Below the pieces are notes generated by a model. The model was given only the letters and a program-made list of their open reading frames with translations. It did no database searches and had not been told where the DNA came from. DNA of 41,595 bases from a virus. This document shows, in pieces, positions 31,271 to 38,460 of the stretch; position 1 is the first letter of the stretch; each line of letters begins with the position of its first letter. The DNA is taken from positions 1 through 41,595 of the IMG/VR virus record IMGVR_UViG_3300017605_001116; one strand, written 5' to 3'. A program made the position numbers and the translations under genes.

Positions 31271-31812
31271 TTGCGGTCCGCCTTCCTTTCGCAGCTCTGA
31301 CTACAGTAGGTCTGCCTGTAGCCCCAACCCCCACACCAGTATTTATCTTTACTCGTGATGCTCCCGCACTCGAAGCACTGCACCAGCGGGAGGCGTTCCG
31401 CGAGGAATTTCACCAGGCTCATGTCGTGGTAGGACCGCCCGAAGTGGCCTTCCATGAAGAGGCTCATGCCCTGCACGGCTTGGTGCGTTATCCAGTGACC
31501 CCGCACTGGAATCGTCTTCAGGAAGGACTTCTCCCAGAGTCGCTCGACGTCATCCTTCGTACCGACGTCGATGCCGAAGTATGCGCCCACCCAGTCCGCC
31601 ATGTCGCGCTCCGTTGGCTGGAACCTGAGAGAGCAGTACGGAATTTCTAGCTCGTAGTTGACTCCGCACAGCGTGACCGTGCGTAACCACTTCACCGGCG
31701 CCAAGTCTTGGTCGCAACGCGAGCCGACTTCGCACCACTGGGCATGCCCCCATTCGAGAGGCACGCTTACCTCCGACGCTGGAGTCTTGTGGTAGTGGTG
31801 TCCGATCTCCAC
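31138..31812 (-). CDS. Hypothetical protein with Cys-rich zinc-binding motif
   Basis: Starting at a GTG that follows the exonuclease stop by one base (TGACGTG), the protein is 224 residues. It is mostly mixed alpha/beta, with a Cys cluster CFECGSITSKDKYWCGG plus TYCSQSCERKAD that looks like a zinc finger. The basic helical tail (RKWAELKRARQQLRKTRRLL) may bind DNA. It lies downstream of the PD-(D/E)XK exonuclease in the same operon. No family is recognised. Its end overlaps the next gene by 133 bases. Confidence 0.5.
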   Translation of the reverse strand: MEIGHHYHKTPASEVSVPLEWGHAQWCEVGSRCDQDLAPVKWLRTVTLCGVNYELEIPYCSLRFQPTERDMADWVGAYFGIDVGTKDDVERLWEKSFLKTIPVRGHWITHQAVQGMSLFMEGHFGRSYHDMSLVKFLAERLPLVQCFECGSITSKDKYWCGGWGYRQTYCSQSCERKADRKWAELKRARQQLRKTRRLLRKPSEVAQLRQSREEASPTAATPRS

Positions 31813-31813
31813 G

Positions 31814-32458
31814 TCACGCCACTGCTTGCTGCTGCTGCGCCTCCTGCCACCTGACCAAGATGTCGGCGAACGTATCGACGTCCCTCGCCGCCCCGTAGCG
31901 CACGAGCTTCGCCCCATCGGGCCAGAGGTACAGGCAGCCCGTCACGGCGGCGTCGGGGCCGAGCCGCTGCGCTACTGCGACCCGCTGCGCCGCGACCTCT
32001 AGGGCGTGCCGCTTCTGCTCGTCGACGCTAGGCATGCGCCCAGACTTCGACTTGGTCTTGATGTCGACGATCCAGACGTGGCCGTCGCGCTCGATCACGC
32101 GGTCGGGGCGGACGATGTAGTTGACGCCTGCGAGGCTGCCCCAGAGGGGCTTCTCGATTGCGAGGAGCTTGTCACTTGGCTGGCGCCACGCCTGCCAGGC
32201 GAGGATGTACTGGCGCATCTCTTCCGACTTCTCGACGGAGGGCCAGTGGAGATCCTTCTCGTCGAGGTAGTGGAGTGCCGTGTGGACCTTGGAGCCGCGG
32301 TCCATGGCGACCCAGACGTTCGGCACGTCGGGCGGGCCTCCCAAATGCCAGCTGATCACTCCAGTGGCCGAAGGAACTTTCGTTGCGTCCCAGTAGTCCG
32401 GTAATACATCGGCGTATATTTCCCATGCTTTACGATGCTCGGGGACTACGCTGTCCAT
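31814..32458 (-). CDS. PD-(D/E)XK exonuclease, RecB/Cas4-like
   Basis: The 214-residue protein has the exonuclease motifs: a GSKVHTALHYLDE start of fold, then IVRPDRVIERDGHVWIVDIKTKSKSG, with Asp in PDR and the D-x-K of DIKTK, followed by the Q of HALEVAAQRVAV. Such enzymes trim DNA ends to give single-strand substrate for RecT. Start ATG has GGGGAGAG upstream and overlaps the HNH end by 13 bases. The pair exonuclease plus RecT, divided by an HNH gene, is a classic phage recombination module. Confidence 0.8.
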   Translation of the reverse strand: MDSVVPEHRKAWEIYADVLPDYWDATKVPSATGVISWHLGGPPDVPNVWVAMDRGSKVHTALHYLDEKDLHWPSVEKSEEMRQYILAWQAWRQPSDKLLAIEKPLWGSLAGVNYIVRPDRVIERDGHVWIVDIKTKSKSGRMPSVDEQKRHALEVAAQRVAVAQRLGPDAAVTGCLYLWPDGAKLVRYGAARDVDTFADILVRWQEAQQQQAVA

Positions 32459-32916
32459 GTCTCTCCCCTGTAGATGCGAGCGATGGTGGACTTGGTAACC
32501 GCATACATCCTGGCCGCGGTGCGTTGGCCTACGGACCCCTTCAGCTGGCGGATCTCTTCTACTTGGGCGCGGGTAAGCTTTGCCCCGGGGTTCTTCTCGC
32601 CCTTAAGGGTGCGCCCGCTTACGGTACGATCCCGCATGTTGTCCGCGTGCGTACCTAAGTAGAGATGATCCGGGCGAACGCAGGAGGCGTTGTTGCAGAG
32701 GAAGGGGTGATGAAGGACATGTTGGCCCTTCGGAATCGGTCCGTAGGTCAACTCCCATGCAACCCGATGCGCATGGAGAGCTTTGCCTTTGATCCCCACT
32801 GCACCGTACCCGCCGTGATGCTTCGACTTCGCCCACTCCCAGCAGCCAGCGGTCTTGTTGACGCTGGCCCAGAATCGCTGCTCCAGAGTTGCCGCTGCCG
32901 ATGCCGCCGTGGTCAT
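32446..32916 (-). CDS. HNH homing-type endonuclease inserted in the recombination operon
   Basis: The 156-residue protein carries CWEWAKSKHHGGYG, LHAHRVAWELTYGPIPKG, HVLHHPFLCNNASCVRPDHL and DNMRDRTVSGR, then a DNA-binding tail (LTRAQVEEIRQLKGS ... TKSTIARIYRGE). The insertion in HPFLCNNASCVRPDHL differs from the other two copies (CDxPxCVN), where the N is replaced by R, so the third motif is altered. Start ATG overlaps the recT stop by ATGA. It separates recT from the exonuclease, most likely a selfish insertion. Confidence 0.82.
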   Translation of the reverse strand: MTTAASAAATLEQRFWASVNKTAGCWEWAKSKHHGGYGAVGIKGKALHAHRVAWELTYGPIPKGQHVLHHPFLCNNASCVRPDHLYLGTHADNMRDRTVSGRTLKGEKNPGAKLTRAQVEEIRQLKGSVGQRTAARMYAVTKSTIARIYRGETWTA

Positions 32917-33920
32917 AGCGGCATCGGGTCGCGCAGGCGCGCGCAGATGTCCTCGAGCTGATCCTTGTGGATCTCGCTCGTCGAGCTGTAGCCGTACATG
33001 GCTCGGAGCCACTCCTTCGCGGAGTCCTTGGGATGGTGTCCCTGCTCGCGGCAGACGTGAAAGTAACGCCTATCTTTTTCGTTGATGAGGATCGGCTCGT
33101 CCAAGTCGCCCTCCAGCGCGTCGAGAAGTAGTGAGGGCGCCGCCCCATCCTCAGACACAACGTCCGAGGATCTGGGGAGATTCGCACCATCGGCGAGGAC
33201 CGATGTGGATGCGGGAGCGGCGCCCCCGGCGACCTCTACAGATGCCTGCAGGGCCACTTCAAGATCTGCGTCGCTGGTCCCCTCGAGGACCTCGCCCGTC
33301 TCGCGGTCGACGGCGCTGGCGCGGAGCGGCGTCGGGAGGTCGCTCGTGGGCCGGGCCTCCTTCACCTGCTCGTCCTCGGACGGGTAGTCGGCCGCCTCCT
33401 CGCGGGTGATCACGCCCTTCAGCACGTCGGGGAAGCCAGCCCGCATGCAGGCCGAGCGAGCTCGGGCGACGAGCATGACGTCGGGGTAGGACGCCCAGAC
33501 GTTCTTGCCGGCCAGCTTGGCCCTCGTGGCGTCGGCCATGGAGAACGTCTTCACGTAGGGTGTCGGGCGACCGCGACGGTTCATGCGGCAGAAGCCCTCG
33601 CGGGCCATGCCCTCGCCGCGGACACCTTCCTCGTGGTCCTCGAGGAGCCCGCTGGCTTGGACGAGGGCGATCGCACCGTCGCCCCAGACGCTGGGCTTCC
33701 CGTTGATCACCGAGATCGACTGGAGGGCCGAGAGGGGCGAGAGTCCGAGCTCGGCGCCCATCTGCAGGCAGACGAGGATATCGCCGGGCTTACCCCGGTA
33801 CTCGACCGGGACGAAGTTCGAGTTGGCGATCAGCTTGGAGAACTCCATCGCCTCGCTGAGCGTCGTCGGGGCGAAGGACGTCGGCCTGGCCGGTCGTGCA
33901 GTAGCTAGCTCGGTGTTCAT
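32913..33920 (-). CDS. recT: RecT-family single-strand annealing recombinase
   Basis: The 335-residue protein shows the RecT-like pattern FVPVEYRGKPGDILVCLQMG, LGLSPLSALQSISVINGKPS and WGDGAIALVQ, a highly characteristic run. Later come TFSMADATRAKLAGKN and MLVARARSACMRAGFPDVLK as in RecT relatives. It anneals complementary strands made by the downstream exonuclease. A long acidic disordered linker (TSDLPTPLRASAVDRETGE ...) and a C-terminal domain follow. The start is set by ATGA overlap with the preceding gene; an upstream extension to 34295 is a shadow. Conservation is strong. Confidence 0.88.
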   Translation of the reverse strand: MNTELATARPARPTSFAPTTLSEAMEFSKLIANSNFVPVEYRGKPGDILVCLQMGAELGLSPLSALQSISVINGKPSVWGDGAIALVQASGLLEDHEEGVRGEGMAREGFCRMNRRGRPTPYVKTFSMADATRAKLAGKNVWASYPDVMLVARARSACMRAGFPDVLKGVITREEAADYPSEDEQVKEARPTSDLPTPLRASAVDRETGEVLEGTSDADLEVALQASVEVAGGAAPASTSVLADGANLPRSSDVVSEDGAAPSLLLDALEGDLDEPILINEKDRRYFHVCREQGHHPKDSAKEWLRAMYGYSSTSEIHKDQLEDICARLRDPMPL

Positions 33921-34267
33921 GACTCGACTCCCTCTGCCCACTTTTCGCACATGGCGTAGTGACCTACTGCCGCGGACTTGGGGTCGTTGTAGGGGGCGAA
34001 GTCCACTTCCTCCGCTACATCGATCTGGAAGGTACATCCGCACTCGGCGTCCGGCGTTGGCTTGGCGCGGAAGACCATCGTCTCGAAGAGGCGGTCGAGG
34101 CCGATCTCGACATCCTCGCCCCGCTCGTGGAGAGGCGGCCCGGGACGATACTGCCCGACCGTCGAGACGATGTACTCCCCGACGTAGGTCGCAAGGAAGA
34201 AGCGGCAGTCTGTCCCCCCGATGAAGTGCGCGGGGTGAGGCATCCAGATCCAGTCCTCGCGCTTCAC
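33917..34267 (-). CDS. Conserved phage protein of unknown function
   Basis: The 116-residue protein begins MKREDWIWMPHPAHFI, then CRFFLATYVGEYIVSTVG. The DWxWxPHPAHFI opening with a later FETMVFRA segment is a pattern I associate with small phage proteins found next to recombination genes; its function is not known. The C-terminus has CGCTFQIDVAEEVDFA and HYAMCEKWAEGV. ATGA overlap with the zinc ribbon gene upstream and with recT downstream. Cys and His placement may bind metal. Confidence 0.6.
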   Translation of the reverse strand: MKREDWIWMPHPAHFIGGTDCRFFLATYVGEYIVSTVGQYRPGPPLHERGEDVEIGLDRLFETMVFRAKPTPDAECGCTFQIDVAEEVDFAPYNDPKSAAVGHYAMCEKWAEGVES

Positions 34268-34458
34268 GCCTCACCTCCCGGCCAGCAGCGCGCACACCAG
34301 TGGCCGCCCTCGGAATCTACCATCCAGGGATCACCGGCGAAGATGGGCGTGCAGCACTCCACGCACTCGCCGAGGGGATGCGGGCACTCGCAGACCTTGC
34401 GACCGCAGACCTCGCACTCCGCTCGATGCTTGGATTCACTCTCAACCTCGGTTGTCAT
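34264..34458 (-). CDS. Zinc-ribbon protein, first gene of the recombination operon
   Basis: The 64-residue protein has CEVCGRKVCECP, then CVECCTPIF and CARCWPGG, a two-knuckle zinc-ribbon arrangement. The start at 34458 is chosen because AGGGAGA lies at the right distance and the promoter at 34484-34512 would place it as the first gene. A longer frame to 34512 is disfavoured by this promoter. It is likely a DNA or protein binding accessory of recombination. Confidence 0.6.
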   Translation of the reverse strand: MTTEVESESKHRAECEVCGRKVCECPHPLGECVECCTPIFAGDPWMVDSEGGHWCARCWPGGEA

Positions 34459-34480
34459 CGTACGAATCTCCCTTTCGAGG

Positions 34481-34496
34481 GAACTTGTACAACTTC
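34481..34496. promoter_or_regulatory. Palindromic operator
   Basis: GAACTTGTACAACTTC: the core TTGTACAA is perfectly palindromic and the outer GAA/TTC arms match, with only one mismatched pair between. It lies across the -10 of the operon promoter. A dimeric repressor such as the adjacent ribbon-helix-helix protein could bind. A closely related GAAGTTnTACAA occurs at 41382-41394. Confidence 0.6.
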
Positions 34497-34512
34497 GGAG
34501 GTTAAGAGTCAA
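34484..34512 (-). promoter_or_regulatory. Promoter of the recombination operon
   Basis: Reading the minus strand, TTGACT (34512-34507) is followed 17 bases later by TACAAG (34489-34484), close to a sigma70-type promoter. The -10 overlaps a palindrome. Transcription would begin near 34477, about 20 bases upstream of the zinc-ribbon ATG. This region lies between the end of the ribbon-helix-helix gene and the operon. Confidence 0.5.
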
Positions 34513-34523
34513 CCGCAGATCTT

Positions 34524-34787
34524 CTAGGGGCCGGCCCAGTCGATCAAGGTGTGCTTCAGGATCTCGCGAACGATCGAGGAAATCGTGCGTCCTTCGACCT
34601 TTGCCTTCTCGTCGAGCCGCTTGCGAATCCCCCAGATATCATCGCCCATATCGATGGTGAGGAGGTTTCGCGGCGGCTGGACCGTCGTCTCCCTCACCAC
34701 TCCGTTGGGAGAGCGGGGGCGGCGCTTGTGCTTGAGTTGCTCGTTCGAGCCGGTGCGGGGCATCACTTTGCGTTTCCTAGATTGCAT
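34524..34787 (-). CDS. Ribbon-helix-helix transcription regulator
   Basis: The 87-residue protein has the Arc/MetJ-type fold: a strand RNLLTIDMGD then helices WGIRKRLDEKAKVEGRTISS and IVREILKHTLI. A basic, disordered N-terminus (RKRKVMPRTGSNEQLKHKRR) could reach along DNA. The ATG at 34787 is placed by GAGGAATT upstream; an in-frame ATG at 34763 is possible. It stops 12 bases before the promoter of the recombination operon. Adjacent to a palindromic operator and divergent from the integrase, it is the best candidate for a lysogeny-type repressor or autoregulator. Confidence 0.7.
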   Translation of the reverse strand: MQSRKRKVMPRTGSNEQLKHKRRPRSPNGVVRETTVQPPRNLLTIDMGDDIWGIRKRLDEKAKVEGRTISSIVREILKHTLIDWAGP

Positions 34788-34981
34788 TACAATTCCTCGC
34801 CTGATACTGCAAGGCTCGAAACCCGCGGGGGTGCAGTGAAATGAGAAACCCCGTTGACAAGCGCTCGGGAATGCCCCAGAAGGGCCGCCCAACTCCACCT
34901 CACCGCAACTCTCCACGCCCTCCACCGCCGGCAACAAGTGCTTCGAATTGCATCCAGGGTCAGCTTTTCTGGGGGGGCGAC
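34788..34981. other. Divergent intergenic region between regulator and integrase
   Basis: The 194 bases lie between the regulator (minus) and integrase (plus). A TTGACA-like hexamer occurs at 34854-34859 on the plus strand but no good -10 follows at 17 bases. A seven-G run lies at 34972-34978. It could also hold the phage attachment core, but no direct repeat to a host sequence can be judged here. Confidence 0.4.
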
Positions 34982-35935
34982 GTGACTGCGTTTCGATTCG
35001 ATCAACCGAAGCAGCGGAAGCTCAGCTTGACGGTGCGCGAGCTCCTCGGCCTGGTGAAGAGCGACTACGATGCCGAGGGGAAGCGCTCGCGCGACAACAT
35101 CCGCTACCCGATGCGCCACGTGCTCGACTTCTTCGGTGAGGGGAGGCGGGCCAGGTCGGTGACCGACGCGGATCTCCAGAGCTACGTGGTGCAACGTCGC
35201 GATACCGAGAATGCGGCGGCGGCCTCGATCAAGGTCGAGCTGGCGATGCTCAGGCGCGGCTACCGGCTGGCACTTCGGGCGAAGCTCCCGAGTCTCACGC
35301 CCAACGACGTCCCGACCTTCCCGACGATCCGCGCGGACCAGCTCGGGGTGAGGAGGGGATTCCTTCGCTCTGAGCAGGTTTTTCGCCTGCTTCCGTACTT
35401 GGAAACGGACATCGCCGATCTGGTCCACTTCCTGTTCGCGACGGCGTGGCGGGTGAGCGAGGCGCAGGGGCTCACCTGGCCGCAGGTGGACGCCACGCAC
35501 ATCGTGCTCGCGACGTCGAAGAACGGGCAGGCACGCAAGATCCCGATCGCCGGGGAGATCCTCGAGATCGTGCAGAGGCGCCATGCCAGGAGGATCGGCC
35601 AGTACGTATTCCACCGGGCGGGGAAGCAGATCTCGTCGTTCCGCCACCAGTGGCGCCGGGCGCTCCGCGCAGCCGGGCTGGAGGGCTATCTGGTCCACGA
35701 TCTCAGGCGGTCGGCGATCCTTCGGATGATCGAGTCGGGGGCCGATCAGAAGGCGGCGATGGAGTGGAGCGGCCACAAGACCGACACCGTCTTCCGGCGC
35801 TACCTGATCATTGACGACCGGCGGATGGTGGAGGTAGCCGAGCGGGTAGCCGAGATGGAGCGGGAGAAGACGCGCCAGGCCCGTGCGGACCGCACCTGGG
35901 GGGATTCCGCGGTGAAGTGGCGGGAGCGGCGGTGA
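34982..35935 (+). CDS. int: Tyrosine-type site-specific integrase
   Basis: The 317-residue protein has an N-terminal core-binding domain (LGLVKSDYDAEGKRSRDNIR) and the catalytic domain with Arg in ATAWRVSEAQGL, the hairpin Lys in TSKNGQARKIPI, HDLRRSAILR (His-x-x-Arg), GHKTDTVFRRY with His and the Tyr nucleophile. All expected catalytic residues are present. It would integrate the phage into the host chromosome and excise it. The GTG at 34982 is chosen because 34841-34981 would add a Pro-rich disordered segment. It opens the plus-strand early block. Full length, intact. Confidence 0.88.
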   Translation: MTAFRFDQPKQRKLSLTVRELLGLVKSDYDAEGKRSRDNIRYPMRHVLDFFGEGRRARSVTDADLQSYVVQRRDTENAAAASIKVELAMLRRGYRLALRAKLPSLTPNDVPTFPTIRADQLGVRRGFLRSEQVFRLLPYLETDIADLVHFLFATAWRVSEAQGLTWPQVDATHIVLATSKNGQARKIPIAGEILEIVQRRHARRIGQYVFHRAGKQISSFRHQWRRALRAAGLEGYLVHDLRRSAILRMIESGADQKAAMEWSGHKTDTVFRRYLIIDDRRMVEVAERVAEMEREKTRQARADRTWGDSAVKWRERR

Positions 35936-36070
35936 ATCTACGTCAACGGGAAAGTTACGTGGCGGCATTGGCAATGAACTCGAGATTCATCGCCTGCCTC
36001 CGCACTGAACTCACGCGCGGGATCACGCGCGAAACTGCCTTTAAATCCACCCGGTCGCCAAGGTCAAGGG
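35936..36070. other. Intergenic region with repeats, possible regulatory or attachment site
   Basis: The 135 bases between integrase and replication gene contain ATGAA-CTCGAGA-TTCAT near 35974-35990, a direct repeat of CACGCGCG separated by GGAT near 36014-36033, and an AT-rich TTTAAAT near 36041. No confident promoter can be named. The position beside the integrase makes an attachment core possible, but this cannot be settled without a host junction. Confidence 0.4.
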
Positions 36071-36940
36071 GTGCTTGACGTGAAGTTAAGCACACAAAAG
36101 ACACTTAACCGGCACGAGGGGGAGCTGGACGTGGCGTTGCTGAGGCCGTTGATGGGGCTGGTCGAGAGCTGGGCACTCCACGAGGCGCCAGCTGAGGTGC
36201 AGGCGGCATTCGTCCAGGCGATGCAGGCGCTCTGGGCGGAAGCCAAGCGTCGGGGGCGGGCGCGGCTTCCACGCGAACGGGTGCGGCTTGCCGAGCAGTT
36301 GCTCAGCAGCGGGCTCGCCATCGAGGTGGAAGGCGGCATCGAGATCCCGTGCGTCACCGAGTGGTGGGGCACCGTGCAGAACTACAAGGCTGCCGGTAGC
36401 CGGGGAGGCCGTCCGAAAAAGGGTTTCGAAAGGGTTTCGAAAGGGTTGGTTTCGGAACCCTTTTCGCCCGCGGAATCACTAGGGATTTCAAACGGTACGC
36501 CGCCTGCTACCCGCGCGCGCGTCCCGGAAGAAGAATTAAGAAGTAAGACTAAGAGTAAGAGTACCGATCCAGCGCGCGCGAGACGCTGCCCACTAAGTTG
36601 GCAGCCGAATCTCGCGCATGTCTCCCTCGCCAACGAGATTCGCGTGAACCTCGGCGCCGAGGTCGAGAAGTTCCGCGACTACGAGTTCGGCGTCCCGAAG
36701 TCCGACTGGGACGCGACCTTCCGCAACTGGCTTCGCAACGCAGCCGAGAAGTCTCGCCCGCGGGCGCGCCAACCGACCGCGGACGAACGCAAGCTCGAAG
36801 CCATCCGCCGCTCCGACATGCTCTTCGACAACTGGGGAGAAGGCCATGAACCCGAGAGAAGCCAAGCAAATCGCGAACAGCCTGAACATGCGCTCTCGTC
36901 GCGATTGGTCGGACGAACGAATGACCCTGTTCGCCACTGA
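36071..36940 (+). CDS. Phage replication initiator (O-like)
   Basis: The 289-residue protein has an N-terminal helical DNA-binding-like region (LMGLVESWALHEAPAEVQAA ... LWAEAKRRGRARLPRERV), with a winged-helix-like segment ending GIEIPCVTEWWG. A repetitive low-complexity linker (36418-36466 repeats) follows. The C-terminal part contains NEIRVNLGAEVEKFRDYEFG and SDWDATFRNWLRNA, a recurrent ending of phage replication organisers. Such proteins bind iterons in the origin and recruit the helicase loader. The candidate origin lies inside the gene, as in lambda O. GTG start at 36071 with AAGG upstream; ATG 36152 is a later alternative. Confidence 0.7.
   Translation: MLDVKLSTQKTLNRHEGELDVALLRPLMGLVESWALHEAPAEVQAAFVQAMQALWAEAKRRGRARLPRERVRLAEQLLSSGLAIEVEGGIEIPCVTEWWGTVQNYKAAGSRGGRPKKGFERVSKGLVSEPFSPAESLGISNGTPPATRARVPEEELRSKTKSKSTDPARARRCPLSWQPNLAHVSLANEIRVNLGAEVEKFRDYEFGVPKSDWDATFRNWLRNAAEKSRPRARQPTADERKLEAIRRSDMLFDNWGEGHEPERSQANREQPEHALSSRLVGRTNDPVRH
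36085..36109. promoter_or_regulatory. Inverted repeat at the start of the replication gene
   Basis: GTTAAG and CTTAAC are separated by 13 bases, just after the GTG of the initiator. The gap is about one helical turn, consistent with a dimeric protein binding site for translational or transcriptional control. It could also be an origin-associated site; the sequence alone does not decide. Confidence 0.3.
36418..36466 (+). repeat. Origin iterons inside the replication gene
   Basis: Two perfect tandem copies of AAAGGGTTTCG (36418-36428 and 36429-36439), a third partial copy AAAGGGTTGGT (36440-36450) and an inverted near-copy CGGAACCCTTTTCG (36453-36466). Just downstream, 36527-36564, is an AT-rich purine stretch (AAGAAGAATTAAGAAG and continuing). 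This arrangement of iterons followed by an AT-rich unwinding region inside the initiator gene is that of lambda ori. Candidate origin of replication. Confidence 0.6.
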
Positions 36941-37400
36941 CCTTCTCGCCTCGGCGATCGGGCCGCTGCCGTTCGACGTCGTCTCGAACACGCTGCGGCG
37001 CCTCGTGGCCGAAGTCGATCCCGACGACATCACGCTCGCCAAGCTGATCGAGGCGGTGAAGACCCGGCCCGCCGTGCCCGACCAGCCACGCCTCGAAGGG
37101 CCGGTGGTCATGGGCGAATCGCCGACCGAGCGCGGCCTCCGTCGTGCGGATCGGCTCGGCATCCCGCGCCCGCCGCGCAACGAGGCGAACCGGGCGCTCC
37201 TCGCCGACATGCTCGTGCAGCTCGCTCGCCGCATGGGTTTCACGTGCAACCGCTGTCGCCGCCAGATGGGCGACGACGACCTGCTTTCGTACACGCAACG
37301 CTGCATGGACGCCGGCTCGCGAGCCGAGGAAGAGCCCGAGCGGCTGTGCATTTCGTGCACTCCCGTCGAGACAGTCGGCGACGACGCGGTGCCGTTCTGA
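36846..37400 (+). CDS. Helicase-loader-like replication protein with zinc ribbon
   Basis: The 184-residue protein has an N-terminal helical domain (AKQIANSLNMRSRRDWSDER, LFATDLLASAIGPLPFDVVS) resembling helicase loader / G39P-type inhibitors, followed by a linker and a C-terminal Cys set (CNRCRRQMGDDD ... RCMDAG ... LCISC) that could bind zinc. The ATG overlaps the end of the initiator gene by 95 bases in another frame. Replication initiator followed by helicase loader matches phage early-gene order. No Walker motifs, so not a DnaC-type ATPase. Confidence 0.55.
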   Translation: MNPREAKQIANSLNMRSRRDWSDERMTLFATDLLASAIGPLPFDVVSNTLRRLVAEVDPDDITLAKLIEAVKTRPAVPDQPRLEGPVVMGESPTERGLRRADRLGIPRPPRNEANRALLADMLVQLARRMGFTCNRCRRQMGDDDLLSYTQRCMDAGSRAEEEPERLCISCTPVETVGDDAVPF

Positions 37401-38353
37401 TGCGCCCGCAAGTCCTGGTCGGCGACTGCCTGCATGTGATGCCCGGGCTCGAGCCCGCAAGTATCGACGCTATCGTGACCGATCCGCCCTACGGCTTAGA
37501 ATTCATGGGCAAAGAGTGGGACCGCCTTCGAGTCGAGGCACGCTGGTGTCCCTACTGCGAGGGGGCTGGCCGTGTGCCATTCCCAGAGCCACAGGATTGC
37601 CCTGCCTGTACCGAAGGGCTCCGCGACGAGCCTGGCGGCTATCGAGAGCGTGGCCGTATGAACAAGGGACAAGGCCTCGGTGGCTATACCGAGCGCCCCA
37701 ACTGGTACCAGGGCGGCCTCGAGCTGCAGCTCTGGCATTACGAATGGGCATGCGAAGCCTATCGCGTCGCGAAGCCCGGCGCGCATCTCGTGGCCTTCGG
37801 CGGCACGCGGACGTTCCACCGACTCGCGTGCGCGCTCGAAGACGCCGGCTGGGAGATCCGCGACTGCCTCATGTGGCTCTACGGCACCGGCTTTCCCAAG
37901 TCAGATGCTGCGCTCAAGCCGGCATGGGAGCCGATAATTCTTGTGCGCAAGCCGCTCGAGGGCACCGTCGCCGAGAATGTCCTCGAGCACGGCACCGGCG
38001 GGCTGAACATCGACGCCACGCGGACAGACGTTGGTCGCTGGCCGGCGAACTTGGTGCTCGATGAGGCCACCGCGGCGATGATCGACGTGTCGCGATTCTT
38101 CTACACCGCGAAGGCAGCTCGCTCGGAGCGGGGCGATGGCAATACGCATCCGACAGTCAAGCCGTTCGATCTCATGCGCTGGCTCGTGCGCTTGGTGACG
38201 CCCAGTGGCGGGCTTGTGCTCGATCCGTTCGCCGGCTCGGGGACGACCCTCCTGGCAGCGCGGGCCGAGGGCTGCCGCTCAATCGGCATCGAGCGCAAGG
38301 CGCAATACGTCAGCATTCTGCAGTCACGCCTGAGCGATGGGCCGCTCTTCTGA
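37400..38353 (+). CDS. DNA methyltransferase (N4/N6 type)
   Basis: The 317-residue protein has the target-base motif IV TDPPYGLEFMGKEWD near residues 27-41 and the SAM motif I DPFAGSGTTLL near residue 275, in the circularly permuted order of beta-class N6-adenine/N4-cytosine enzymes. A zinc-ribbon-like insert (CPYCEGAG ... CPACTEG) lies between. It likely modifies phage DNA against host restriction, or regulates. No cognate nuclease is nearby. ATG overlaps the previous stop (TGATG). All key motifs are intact. Confidence 0.88.
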   Translation: MRPQVLVGDCLHVMPGLEPASIDAIVTDPPYGLEFMGKEWDRLRVEARWCPYCEGAGRVPFPEPQDCPACTEGLRDEPGGYRERGRMNKGQGLGGYTERPNWYQGGLELQLWHYEWACEAYRVAKPGAHLVAFGGTRTFHRLACALEDAGWEIRDCLMWLYGTGFPKSDAALKPAWEPIILVRKPLEGTVAENVLEHGTGGLNIDATRTDVGRWPANLVLDEATAAMIDVSRFFYTAKAARSERGDGNTHPTVKPFDLMRWLVRLVTPSGGLVLDPFAGSGTTLLAARAEGCRSIGIERKAQYVSILQSRLSDGPLF

Positions 38354-38354
38354 C

Positions 38355-38438
38355 ATGACCGCGCCGCAGACCTTCGCGCTCAGCTTCTCCGCCGCCGCGG
38401 TGCTCACCTTCGCCGCCATCTTCTGGCTCACGCAATAG
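38355..38438 (+). CDS. Short transmembrane peptide
   Basis: The 27-residue peptide is one hydrophobic helix (LSFSAAAVLTFAAIFWLT). The ATG lies one base after the methyltransferase stop. Support is position, a fully open frame and clean ends, not conservation. Could be a small membrane regulator. Confidence 0.4.
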   Translation: MTAPQTFALSFSAAAVLTFAAIFWLTQ

Positions 38439-38460
38439 CCCGCAAGGGCAGGGGGTTCCC

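Noticed and set aside
34524-34787. Ribbon-helix-helix protein as the antitoxin of a toxin-antitoxin pair
   Set aside because: No toxin-like gene overlaps or follows it; it is flanked by a promoter and by the integrase control region, so a regulator is more likely.
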